Source: Salaquimonas sp041736675 (GTDB taxonomy: Bacteria > Pseudomonadota > Alphaproteobacteria > Rhizobiales > Rhizobiaceae). Taken from it: a stretch of DNA of 64,000 nucleotides. The position numbers and the translations under genes are program-made. Shown here piece by piece: positions 9,049-17,248 of this stretch; within the stretch, counting starts at the first letter, position 1; each line of letters opens with the position of its first letter. The notes under the pieces are model-generated. The model was not told where the DNA came from and searched no databases. It saw only the letters and a list, made by a program, of their open reading frames with translations. The DNA lies in contig JBGSTD010000039.1 of assembly GCA_041736675.1 (NCBI GenBank), positions 1 through 64,000 on the forward strand. Direction: 5' to 3'.

Positions 9049-9075
9049 GGGGGGCTTGCTGCCCCCCTTTTTGTT
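9049..9075 (+). terminator. Rho-independent terminator of the sugar ABC operon
   Basis: A GGGGGG/CCCCCC stem with a seven-base loop is followed by TTTTTGTTT, 22 bases after the binding-protein stop codon. Confidence 0.92.
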
Positions 9076-9106
9076 TGACGGATTTACCGATCCTGATAGC
9101 TGCAAC

Positions 9107-10423
9107 TCAATCCGAAAACCGCATTTTCTTGAACTCTTTTGATCTGGCATCCAGGGCAGATTTTGCTCCCTCTTTGGTAATTTGGGATTTTGAGGAATTG
9201 AAATAACTCATTGACGGATATTTTGACGCTACTTCCATTGCCGTCTTGTCAGTCAGTTTTGTATTGACTGCGTTGAGCGCTGAAAGTGTCTCGCTTGTTG
9301 TACCGGAAAACGCGGCATCCGTGATATCCATCTGGCTTATCCCAAGTTGGCTAAGCCGGGGAAGCGTCAACAAATCGCGCACTCCGACGTCGGTAAGATT
9401 TGAGGCCGCCATGTCGATGCGCTCGAGGGACTTGATCTGGGCGGCAGCGGCAGCCGTTTTGTCGCCGACCGCGGTTGATTCCATATCCAGTTCTTTCAAG
9501 GCCGGCATTTTTTCCAGACCTACGATTGTATCGTCACTCAAATCCGTCCGTTTAACGTCGATCCGCTCAAGCAGGGGTGCGTTGGCAAGTTTTTCAAAGA
9601 ACGCTCCTGTGACCACAGTGCCGTCCAACATGATAGATGTGAGTTTGGAAATGCTCGCAAGATGGCCGACACCCTAATCGCTTATTGAATAAATCTCACT
9701 GAGGATCAAATGCTTGAGCGACGGATGATTTTCGAAAGCCTTCAAGGTTTCGTCAAACAGCGCAACTTTTGTCAGCTTCAAAAATTCCAGGCTCTTTATC
9801 TGGGCCAGCAATTCCACGCTCTTTGCGGAAAATCCCCGGGAATCGTCGAGTTCGAGTATTTTCAACTGTTGCATTTGCGAAATCGAAGCAAGGCTTGCAT
9901 CTGACAATTGCGAGAAATTGATGTAAAGCTGGGCAATGCTGGGTGATTTGGCGATCGAGGCGAAGCTTTCGTCCGTCAGCCCCCGTGTTTGATTCAAGAG
10001 CAGTTTTTTCAATTTGGGCATGCCGCCGATAATGGCCGCGGCTTTCGGTCCTACTATAAGGCGACCGAGGGACACATCTTCAAGGCCAGTGCAGTTTGCC
10101 AGTGCTTCGAGCCAATCCTTTTTAATAAAATAGGCACCGTCCATCGAGAGTCGTCTCAACTTCGGCATGCCACAAATTAGCTCAAGATCTGCCTTTGTCA
10201 CGCCACGGTGCTTCGTGTCGATGCTGACTGCCTCACCCAATGAAACACTTTCGGGAGTTGCTGGTTTGTTGTTGACCTCCAAACCCACTTCGTTGAGCCT
10301 CTTTGATGTTGCATCCGGATCGAACGCCAGAGATGCGCCATAAGAACCCAATATTAGTGCGGCAGAGAAAGCGGCTTTTGCCAATAGCTTCCTGTAACCT
10401 GGCGTGAATGTATAACCGAACAT
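9107..10423 (-). pseudogene. Secreted leucine-rich-repeat protein interrupted by an in-frame TAG
   Basis: A single reading frame of 438 codons is broken by one TAG at 9674-9676 (codon 250); the frame does not shift across it. The N-terminal part has a signal peptide (KLLAKAAFSAALILGSYGASLA) and about seven irregular LRRs (for example LRRLSMDGAYF, LKKLLLNQTRGLTDESF, LKILELDDSRGF). After the stop the LRR pattern resumes at once (GVGHLASISKLTSIML, LERIDVKRTDLSDDTI, LKELDMESTAV). The stop falls where other repeats have Asp-Glu or Asp-Ala, so a GAG to TAG change is likely. It could be a pseudogene, a sequencing error or low-level amber readthrough. Function of the intact protein is unknown; it is probably a periplasmic protein-binding solenoid. 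Confidence 0.85.
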
Positions 10424-10464
10424 GAAAATACCTTTCGTCTAATGTGAGTATAATATCAGTATGA

Positions 10465-11661
10465 TCAAACAGGTTGGGCATTGGTATCGAACTGGCTTTG
10501 TCTTGCTTTTGATTTTCCCAGATAAAGTGCTGCACCAGCCAGAAGCAGCCCAATCCCAATGATCGAAAATCCGAGGACAGGCCGATAGTAAATCCAGGCG
10601 ATCCCGATAACCATTGTGGAAAGGACCGATGCGATTGCAAAGGCGGCCAGTCCGGTTGCGAAGCGGAAAACATTGCCGATGAATGGCACCACGTCCCCCA
10701 ATACTCCCACGATCGAGAAGACCATCTTGAAGCCCATCACCATGGCAACAAAGCCACCAAAGCGGATCATCCAGGTCCACATGGTATTGTTTGAGATGGC
10801 ATCATCAAACATCTGTCTGGCGCTGGCAGCCCCTTCGCGGAACATCGAAATGGTCCGCCCGTTTGAAGTTGCAAACGGAATGAGCGTGTTATTGTCCAAC
10901 TGACCGATGGCGCTGACGATATCAGCATCTCCCGACGAATAAGAAATCCGCAAATCGCCTACGGTGCTGGTTTGTGGATCGGTGCGCACTTCCAGTACGG
11001 CACCGCTTGCAGTCACGGTTAGACCGTTTCCAAACCGTTGTTGAACTGCCCGGCGCATTTGATCATCGGGGATCAATGGCTGTTCCTTGCCAAGACCTGA
11101 AATATTGCTGCCAGTCAATTTGACCTGACCTACAACTCCGGATTCAACACCAAATGTTTCGGAAGTGACGCTCATCGGCGGATTTTCGTGACCGGAAGGT
11201 TCCTTGAATGATGACGAATCGATTTTCTTGTCTGACCATTTTTTTGAATATGTGTAGGTCGTTGTGCGCTCTTCACTGCCGCCCAGCTTTTTAACAGTCT
11301 TGGTTTCGGTGCTTTCTTCCCACTGGTACATCTCAACATTTCGTTCGAGACGAAGCGCACCCTGCGGGGCAGCCACGACGGGAAACAGAGTGTCTTGCGG
11401 GATGCCCGTTGGAATAAGCTCTCCTGAGAAGTGAACCAGTTTGCCTGCCGCGTCGGCGGGAATATTGTTCGGGTCAATGGTTTGAACCAGCCCTGCCCCT
11501 TCAGCCAGAGCAGTGGCAGTTTTGACTGCTCTGCCCTCATTCCAAAATAGCAGCCCGGTTGCAGCAATGACAAATAGTATACCTGCCACAATGCCGCTCA
11601 GCGCATTTTTGAGCCTGGTAAACCAGGACGTGGATTTGGTTTGGGTAAATGAATTGGACAT
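10465..11661 (-). CDS. TMEM43 family membrane protein
   Basis: About 398 residues. One N-terminal membrane segment (LSGIVAGILFVIAATGLLFW followed by NEGRAV) precedes a large non-cytoplasmic domain, then three or four membrane segments form the C-terminus. The NEGRAVKTATAL motif just after the first helix and the MWTWMIRFGGFVAMVMGFK segment match the TMEM43 (DUF1625) family, whose bacterial role is unknown. The open frame begins at 11679, but MSNSFTQTK at 11661 is the more usual type of start. It lies just upstream of the broken LRR gene on the same strand; the two could be co-transcribed. Confidence 0.88.
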   Translation of the reverse strand: MSNSFTQTKSTSWFTRLKNALSGIVAGILFVIAATGLLFWNEGRAVKTATALAEGAGLVQTIDPNNIPADAAGKLVHFSGELIPTGIPQDTLFPVVAAPQGALRLERNVEMYQWEESTETKTVKKLGGSEERTTTYTYSKKWSDKKIDSSSFKEPSGHENPPMSVTSETFGVESGVVGQVKLTGSNISGLGKEQPLIPDDQMRRAVQQRFGNGLTVTASGAVLEVRTDPQTSTVGDLRISYSSGDADIVSAIGQLDNNTLIPFATSNGRTISMFREGAASARQMFDDAISNNTMWTWMIRFGGFVAMVMGFKMVFSIVGVLGDVVPFIGNVFRFATGLAAFAIASVLSTMVIGIAWIYYRPVLGFSIIGIGLLLAGAALYLGKSKARQSQFDTNAQPV

Positions 11662-11842
11662 GGCGCAATAATCCCTCAAATTAGATGAACATTATCACGT
11701 CGAATTGAACTGGTTGTCTATTAGCCGTCTGTGCATTTTGTCACATTTTGCTCAAGCAAGCGGGCCAAGGCTGATCGCGGCTATCGACAACGTGGAAATC
11801 CGCCACAATGGTATATTCGGGGGAACAAATATTCCTGAAAAT

Positions 11843-11916
11843 TGGAGCGGGTAGAGGGAATCGAACCCTCGTATTTAGCTTGGAAGGCTACTGCTCTACC
11901 ATTGAGCTATACCCGC
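11843..11916 (-). tRNA. tRNA-Gly (anticodon TCC)
   Basis: On the minus strand it folds as a standard cloverleaf: GCGGGTA acceptor paired with TACCCGC, D-arm GCTC..GAGC, anticodon loop CTTCCAA (TCC), T-loop GGTTCGATTCC, and an encoded CCA end. It follows tRNA-Tyr by 50 bases in the same direction. Confidence 0.97.
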
Positions 11917-11966
11917 ATTCCGTGAGGCTCCTTGCGGGCCTCAGGCCAAGTCTTTCGATACACCGA

Positions 11967-12051
11967 TGGTGGAGGAGGCTGGATTTGAACCAGCGTACGC
12001 TAAGCGAACGGATTTACAGTCCGTCTCCTTTAACCACTCGGACACTCCTCC
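11967..12051 (-). tRNA. tRNA-Tyr (anticodon GTA)
   Basis: A class II tRNA on the minus strand with a GGAGGAG acceptor, a long variable arm (GTTCGCTTAGCG region), an anticodon loop containing GTA, T-loop GGTTCAAATCC and an encoded CCA. It is upstream of tRNA-Gly. The pair is the usual leader of the tuf gene in many proteobacteria. Confidence 0.97.
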
Positions 12052-12280
12052 ATACGCATCGGGTGTACCGGATAATCATTTCAGTTATTTCTGAAATAGC
12101 CGAACTTGCAAACAATTCCGGCATGGGCGGGTTTATGCCGTTGCCACCCCTGTCTGTCAACATGGCAAATGTATTTCGGACAAGAATTTGACGATTTGCC
12201 GATCTCATATTTGTGTTTGGGATTGCATGGCGGTGATATTCTGCTTGACCATGTTCCAATGGACAGGCTACGGGCCATGA

Positions 12281-13141
12281 ATGAGCGATAAAGACAACAA
12301 GAAATCCATGAGCGATGCGCACAATACGCATCATGCCGAAAAGAGGCGCAAGCGGCGTGAGCTTGCCCAAAAAACCAGGGGCGGAAAACCGCCTTCCCAG
12401 GAACGTCCGTCCTTTGGACCTGACGACCCTTCCCGGCTTTTCCTGTTTGGCCTTCACACTGTTCGCCAGGCGCTTGAGAACCCTCAGCGCATCAAGCTGA
12501 AGCTTTACGCAACACCCAATGCGATTGCCCGTCTGGACTTGAGCGAGGCGCAGATGGCGGATCTTGCGATTGAAGATACCTATCCGCGCGATCTTGACAA
12601 AATGGTCGGCTCGGACGCAGTTCACCAGGGCTGCGTCTTGGAAGTAGAACCGCTTGCGACCAAACGGCTTTCACAAATTGCCGACAGCCCGTTGCTGCTG
12701 GTTCTCGACCAGGTAACCGATCCGCACAATGTAGGCGCGATCATGCGTTCGGCGGTGGCCATGGGAGCCGGAGCGCTGATTACCACCCAGCGCCATTCTC
12801 CGGTTGAAACCGGGGTTCTTGCCAAATCTGCTTCAGGCGCGCTTGACCTGCTGGATCATATAGAGGTGCGAAATCTGGCTGCAGCCCTTGAGGAGCTCAA
12901 TTCGCTCGGTTACCAGACTATTGGCCTCGACAGCGAAGGGCCGGATATTCTTGAAAACAGTGTGACTGGCAAAAAAGTTGCACTGGTTCTTGGTTCTGAA
13001 GGCAAGGGCATCAGACAAAAGACGGCGGAGACCTGTACGACGCTCGCCCGTGTCGACATGCCCGGCAGCATAAAATCCCTCAACGTTTCAAATGCAGCTG
13101 CACTGGCCCTTTATATTGTCGGAAGCAAACTGGCGAAATAG
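12281..13141 (+). CDS. rlmB: 23S rRNA (guanosine-2'-O-)-methyltransferase RlmB (TrmH/SpoU family)
   Basis: 286 residues. A basic N-terminal extension (HAEKRRKRRELAQK) is followed by a substrate-binding domain (LFLFGLHTVRQALENPQRI) and a SPOUT methyltransferase domain with the three family motifs: VLDQVTDPHNVGAIMRSA, LVLGSEGKGIR and MPGSIKSLNVSNAAALALY. It methylates G2251 (E. coli numbering) in the peptidyl-transferase centre. It is divergent from the tRNA-Tyr/tRNA-Gly pair, an arrangement common in rhizobia. Starts at 12281 or 12308 are both possible; neither has a strong ribosome-binding site. Confidence 0.93.
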   Translation: MSDKDNKKSMSDAHNTHHAEKRRKRRELAQKTRGGKPPSQERPSFGPDDPSRLFLFGLHTVRQALENPQRIKLKLYATPNAIARLDLSEAQMADLAIEDTYPRDLDKMVGSDAVHQGCVLEVEPLATKRLSQIADSPLLLVLDQVTDPHNVGAIMRSAVAMGAGALITTQRHSPVETGVLAKSASGALDLLDHIEVRNLAAALEELNSLGYQTIGLDSEGPDILENSVTGKKVALVLGSEGKGIRQKTAETCTTLARVDMPGSIKSLNVSNAAALALYIVGSKLAK

Positions 13142-13190
13142 TACCTTTCGCTGTAGTACGTTCACATCAAAGGGATGCGTCTGAATCAGA

Positions 13191-13215
13191 AAGCCCCGGC
13201 CATGGGCCAGGGCTT
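13191..13215. terminator. Hairpin between convergent rlmB and the secreted-protein gene
   Basis: A GC-rich inverted repeat (AAGCCCCGGCC / GGCCAGGGCTT, one mismatch) lies between the two convergent stop codons. T-tracts are poor on both sides, so it may act as a weak bidirectional terminator. Confidence 0.55.
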
Positions 13216-13241
13216 CCATAAAAACGGCATCAACACTCAAA

Positions 13242-14159
13242 CTATTTGGTACCGTATTTTTTCTGATATTCTTCTTCGCTCAGTTCTTCCTGAGCGATTT
13301 CACCATTTTCAATGTCGGCGACATCGTTGAACGTGATAATTTTTGGGCCACCCAGATCAATTGTGCAATATGTGCCGTAGTCACAGGTTTGCTGCTCCAG
13401 ATTTATGCTTTCTCCTGCATATCCCCCGGCGATAGCGGTGATGCCTCCAGTCGCAGCACCCAGAATGACAATATTGTTGCTGCCGCGATAGTATCCGGGA
13501 CCTTGATGGGCACTGCTGTCATCACGCAGATAGCGCTTCACAATTCCACCGGAGGAACCGTGTTTGTTGCGATGGTCGCCACCAGCGATCTCGACCAATC
13601 CGCCGTGACGTTTGAAGTTTTTACCGGAATGGTCATGAAAGCCTTTCAAATCCGGATTGACATAACGGACAGAACCACGGTTCTCGTAGCGAACACCGGA
13701 ACGCGAAAGCGAACCGCGCACAATGCCACCGTAGGCGTTGGACGAACGGCCTGACCGGACAGTAATTTTGCCGTGTGAACTGACATTTGCGCCCGGATTG
13801 CCGTCAACAATTGACTTGCGTTTGACGTATATGCGGGAGTTTCCCGTCCTCGAATTGGTTTTTACGCTGTCACCAGAGTAGTGACGTTTTGTCATGCGTC
13901 GTCCTTGAGAACCGGAACTGACATTGTTGTTGCTGCCCTTGCGAACGATACGGGTGGAATGCTTGCCGTGTGAGCTGGAACCGGTCACCCCGGCATTACC
14001 GCTCGAAACACTGATTGTGGTGGTTGCAACAAATCCCAGCACAAGACTGGCAAAAAGAGGTGCCTTCAACATACATGCCATGGCGCGGGCAACCGGAGCC
14101 AAAACAGATGGGGCAACTGATGGGGCAAATGCGGGCGAACGCGTCGGAACTGCGAACAT
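13242..14159 (-). CDS. Secreted cationic low-complexity protein of unknown function
   Basis: 305 residues, start preceded by AAAGGA. The N-terminus has a long hydrophobic export signal (LKAPLFASLVLGFVATTTIS). It is followed by some 150 residues rich in Ser, Gly, His, Lys and Arg with short recurring motifs (SSHGK, GSSS, GGIVKR/GGIVRG). A Gly/Ala stretch (ILGAATGGITAIAGGYAGES) may cross or touch a membrane. Two cysteines (TCDYGTYC) could form a disulphide. The tail is acidic (IAQEELSEEEYQKKYGTK). I do not recognise a family. The composition resembles surface or matrix-binding proteins, but that is only an impression. Confidence 0.7.
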   Translation of the reverse strand: MFAVPTRSPAFAPSVAPSVLAPVARAMACMLKAPLFASLVLGFVATTTISVSSGNAGVTGSSSHGKHSTRIVRKGSNNNVSSGSQGRRMTKRHYSGDSVKTNSRTGNSRIYVKRKSIVDGNPGANVSSHGKITVRSGRSSNAYGGIVRGSLSRSGVRYENRGSVRYVNPDLKGFHDHSGKNFKRHGGLVEIAGGDHRNKHGSSGGIVKRYLRDDSSAHQGPGYYRGSNNIVILGAATGGITAIAGGYAGESINLEQQTCDYGTYCTIDLGGPKIITFNDVADIENGEIAQEELSEEEYQKKYGTK

Positions 14160-14510
14160 GGTCGATCCTTTTCATCGGGAAGTGCCCAAAGGCCCTACCC
14201 TGTTTTCGCGGCAAAGCCGCATGGATCCGCATCCGCAAAAAATATAGCTGAGCAAAGATGGCTAACGCAAGGCAAAGGAAAGGGGTTAACAATGTTTTAA
14301 GTCATATGGTTAACAAAAAGCTACCCTCCGCTTCTGCCCCTTTCATATTGCAACCTCCTGGCAGCCGCGACATCGCCAAATGAACGCAACACGATTTGTA
14401 TTCACCGAAAACTGAGGAGGAAGCCGCAATCACTGTAATTTATTTGGAAATTGCAGCAAAACGGTCTGGACAGGACAGATAATTCTGCTATCCGTGCGTC
14501 ACCAGAGCGT
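14160..14510. other. Non-coding stretch between a secreted-protein gene and tRNA-Thr
   Basis: This 351-base stretch must hold the leftward promoter of the cationic secreted protein and the rightward promoter of tRNA-Thr. I see no convincing gene, repeat or strong promoter boxes in it. Confidence 0.5.
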
Positions 14511-14586
14511 GCCCTTGTAGCTCAGCTGGTAGAGCACCTGATTTGTAATCAGGGGGTCGGCGGTTCGAGTCCGTCCGGGGGCACCA
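14511..14586 (+). tRNA. tRNA-Thr (anticodon TGT)
   Basis: GCCCTTG acceptor pairs with CGGGGGC through G-T wobbles. D-arm GCTC..GAGC, anticodon stem CCTGA/TCAGG around TTTGTAA (TGT), T-loop GGTTCGAGTCC and an encoded CCA complete the cloverleaf. Confidence 0.96.
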
Positions 14587-14682
14587 TTTAAATTTAATTT
14601 GCCAGCCAACCGCTTTTTTTGGCTTTTTCCAGGCAAGAATACAGGAAAAACCGGGAACCTTCCCTATCCAGTAACAACGTGC

Positions 14683-15726
14683 CTAAATCGGACCTTTGAG
14701 GTTTTTGATGGTGTCGGTTGTTGCCCGTTGCTGGAGTTCTACAGCAATCTTCAATCGCTCAACAGTTCTTGAACCTGAATTGCCGATGGAATTCACCAAA
14801 TAGTCGCCAGCGCGTTCACCGATGGTTTTTGCCGGAATGCGCACTGTTGACAAAGAGGGGAACATTTCGCCTGATCCGGCAAAATCACCGATGCCAATGA
14901 TGGATAGCTGGCTCGGAATAGAAATGCCCAATTCCATTGCAGCGGAAATAGCTCCATGTGCAATTGTGTCGTTGCCACATATCAGAGCGGTAGGCCTGTT
15001 GCCTGAACCAAGCAATGCTAGGCAAGCCTTTCGGGAGGCGGCAATACTGTACAAAGACTCAGCCTGCCACGATTGAGGCACAGTAATATTGGCGTCGGCC
15101 AGTGTTTGACGAACACCGCCAATCCGGTTTCTCGCCCTGTCGTTGCCCTCTGTGGGCGGAAACACATACCCAATCTTTCTATGTCCCAAGGTCAACAAAT
15201 GATCGGCTGCGACACTTCCCGCTTCAAAATTGTCGGAACCCACGCAGGAAATCCTGGAATCCGGATCAAAATTCCAGATCGAAATGGTGGGAACATTCTG
15301 CGATTCAAGAAGATTGAAGGCATCCTCGCTATGTTCAAGTCCTATGAGAGCAACCCCGTCGACCCGATGCTCCAGGAGCTTTCGCAAAACATGATACTCA
15401 TTCTTCAGATTATAATCATGCGTTGCAAGCAACAAAGCAAAACCATGGGCAGCGACGGTATCATTGAAAGACTGAACCAACTCGGCAAAGATCGAATAAT
15501 TGATCGTAGGCACAATCAGGCCAAGGGTCGCGCTCCGCCTGCCGTGCATTACCTGGGCAGCGCGGTTGCGTATGTAACCTGTTTTCCTGATTGCGTTTTC
15601 GACTCTTTTCCGGGTCGCCGGATTTACCTGTTCAGGATGGTTTATCGATCTTGAAACAGTCGCCGCAGAAACCCGCGCAACCTGTGCTACAGTGATGATG
15701 TCTACTTTATACGATTGATTTTTCAT
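14683..15726 (-). CDS. sauR: LacI-family regulator, probable sulfoacetate-utilisation regulator (SauR-like)
   Basis: 347 residues. The HTH and hinge (ITVAQVARVSAATVSRSINH then GYIRNRAAQ) occupy about residues 10-62 and precede a periplasmic-binding-like effector domain (LGLIVPTINYSIFAELVQS, ALICGNDTIAHGAISAA, LSIIGIGDFAGSGEMFPSL). It is divergent from an acylating aldehyde dehydrogenase, an acyl-CoA ligase and a TTT importer, and a 30-base inverted repeat lies between. In Cupriavidus necator a divergent regulator gene sauR precedes sauS and sauT, the same layout. The regulator family alone does not prove the substrate. LacI membership is certain; the sauR name is inference. Confidence 0.75.
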   Translation of the reverse strand: MKNQSYKVDIITVAQVARVSAATVSRSINHPEQVNPATRKRVENAIRKTGYIRNRAAQVMHGRRSATLGLIVPTINYSIFAELVQSFNDTVAAHGFALLLATHDYNLKNEYHVLRKLLEHRVDGVALIGLEHSEDAFNLLESQNVPTISIWNFDPDSRISCVGSDNFEAGSVAADHLLTLGHRKIGYVFPPTEGNDRARNRIGGVRQTLADANITVPQSWQAESLYSIAASRKACLALLGSGNRPTALICGNDTIAHGAISAAMELGISIPSQLSIIGIGDFAGSGEMFPSLSTVRIPAKTIGERAGDYLVNSIGNSGSRTVERLKIAVELQQRATTDTIKNLKGPI

Positions 15727-15752
15727 ATATTTTTCTAGTTTTTAATCAATTT

Positions 15753-15782
15753 TATGAAAACATTTGCAATGCTATTTTCATA
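15753..15782. promoter_or_regulatory. Inverted repeat, candidate operator between regulator and sauS-like gene
   Basis: Arms TATGAAAA and TTTTCATA (8 bases each, perfect) are separated by 14 bases. The site lies in the 97-base divergent gap and may bind the LacI-type regulator. The spacer is longer than in classic LacI sites, so it might instead be two half-sites or two operators. Confidence 0.5.
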
Positions 15783-15823
15783 GACTAAAGTTGCCAGATA
15801 GTCCAATGAAAGCAGGAGCCGCA

Positions 15824-17248
15824 ATGGCAGCCGATGTTAATAACATAAACACCAGTTGTACTGAGGTATATCTGCTGATTGAGCGTGCACGGAAGGCACA
15901 GACCGCCTTTGAAGCCGGGGGTAGCCAAGAGCGATATGATCGTGCGGCCCTGGCTGCAGCCTGGGCAATCATGGAACCCGACCGCAATCGAACATTGGCT
16001 GAATTGGCAGTAGTTACGACAGGCCTTGGCAATGTCCCTGACAAGATCACAAAGAACCATCGCAAGACACTCGGCTTGATGCGCGATATCCAAAACGCGA
16101 AAACATTCGGCATTTTGTCGGATGACCCTGAAACCGGTATTGTAACCATTGCCCGTCCTCTTGGTGTCATCGGCGCGGTTGTACCTTCCACCAATCCGGC
16201 TGCCACTCCCGCCAACAACATCATCAATGCGTTGAAATGCGGCAATGCAATTATTGTTTCGCCATCGCCGAAGGGCGTTGCCTGTTGTGAATTGCTGCTG
16301 ACTTACATTCACGCCGAGTTTGACAAGATTGGCGAAGACAAAAATCTGGTCCAAATGGTCCCGCCTCCAGGCAACAAGGCAGATACCCAGCGCCTGTTGG
16401 AACTGGCAGATCTGGCTGTAGTGACAGGCAGTCAGGACAATGTCAGGCGTGCCTATTCCAGCGGCACGCCGGCGGTTGGCGTGGGTGCCGGAAATGTCAC
16501 GGTCATTGTTGATGAGACAGCCGATCTGGCTGCCGCGGCCAAAAAGATCACAGCTTCGAAGACATTTGACAATGCAACTTCCTGTTCATCTGAAAATTCA
16601 ATTGTGGTGGTCGAAGCGATTTTTGACGAATTCCTGAAGGCACTTTCGTTAGAAGGTGGAGCATACCTGCCTTCCAGCGCCGCCGCATCCATTATCGAGC
16701 GACTTTGGCCGGACGGTCATTTGAATCGCGAGGTCATTGCTCAGGACGCTGATGTCATGATTGAGAAATTGGGACTTGCCGGCATGGTTCCGAAAGACAC
16801 GAAATTCGTTGCTCTCGAAACCAGCGGAATTGGGCCGGATCATCCACTATCAGGCGAAAAGCTTAGCCGCGTTGCAGCCCTTTACAAGGCAAAAGACTAT
16901 GATCACGCCGTTGAGATCACGAGACAAATCCTGAATTATCAGGGTGCAGGCCATTCACTGGGTATTCACACAGCCATTTCCGAGCGGCCAATTACCCTGG
17001 GCAAGTCAATGCCCACCTGCAGGGTAATCGTCAATCAGGCTCACACCTTTGCGACCGGTGGCAGCTTCGAGAACGGGATGCCATTTTCTCTTTCCATGGG
17101 TTGCGGAAGCTGGGGTGGCAATTCCATTGATGACAATTTGCATTGGCGCCATTTCATGCAGCGCACCAAAATTGTCCGGCCAATTTCACCAAGCGAACCA
17201 GCGCTAGAAAACATATTTGGCAAATACTGGGCAGAGACACGCCAATGA
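15824..17248 (+). CDS. sauS: CoA-acylating aldehyde dehydrogenase, probable sulfoacetaldehyde dehydrogenase (SauS-like)
   Basis: About 474 residues, ALDH superfamily, CoA-acylating branch (EutE/PduP/SauS). The nucleophile is Cys254 in NATSCSSENS. Other marks are PLGVIGAVVPSTNPAATP, the NALKCGNAIIVSPSP segment, and the late SLSMGCGSWGGNS motif of acylating members. The acylating branch converts acyl-CoA and NAD(P)H to the aldehyde or the reverse. With the ligase encoded next to it (overlap ATGA), a two-step acid to acyl-CoA to aldehyde route is implied, as in sulfoacetate breakdown. The start is the ATG at 15824 after AGGAG; upstream in-frame ATGs fall near the candidate operator. The enzyme after it, sulfoacetaldehyde acetyltransferase (Xsc), is not in this window. 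Confidence 0.75.
   Translation: MAADVNNINTSCTEVYLLIERARKAQTAFEAGGSQERYDRAALAAAWAIMEPDRNRTLAELAVVTTGLGNVPDKITKNHRKTLGLMRDIQNAKTFGILSDDPETGIVTIARPLGVIGAVVPSTNPAATPANNIINALKCGNAIIVSPSPKGVACCELLLTYIHAEFDKIGEDKNLVQMVPPPGNKADTQRLLELADLAVVTGSQDNVRRAYSSGTPAVGVGAGNVTVIVDETADLAAAAKKITASKTFDNATSCSSENSIVVVEAIFDEFLKALSLEGGAYLPSSAAASIIERLWPDGHLNREVIAQDADVMIEKLGLAGMVPKDTKFVALETSGIGPDHPLSGEKLSRVAALYKAKDYDHAVEITRQILNYQGAGHSLGIHTAISERPITLGKSMPTCRVIVNQAHTFATGGSFENGMPFSLSMGCGSWGGNSIDDNLHWRHFMQRTKIVRPISPSEPALENIFGKYWAETRQ

Noticed and set aside
9674..9676. Stop-codon reassignment (TAG as sense) as the cause of the broken LRR gene
   Set aside because: A second gene (ggt) is broken by TAA rather than TAG, so a recoded TAG would not explain both; single mutations are simpler. 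No other support for recoding is seen.
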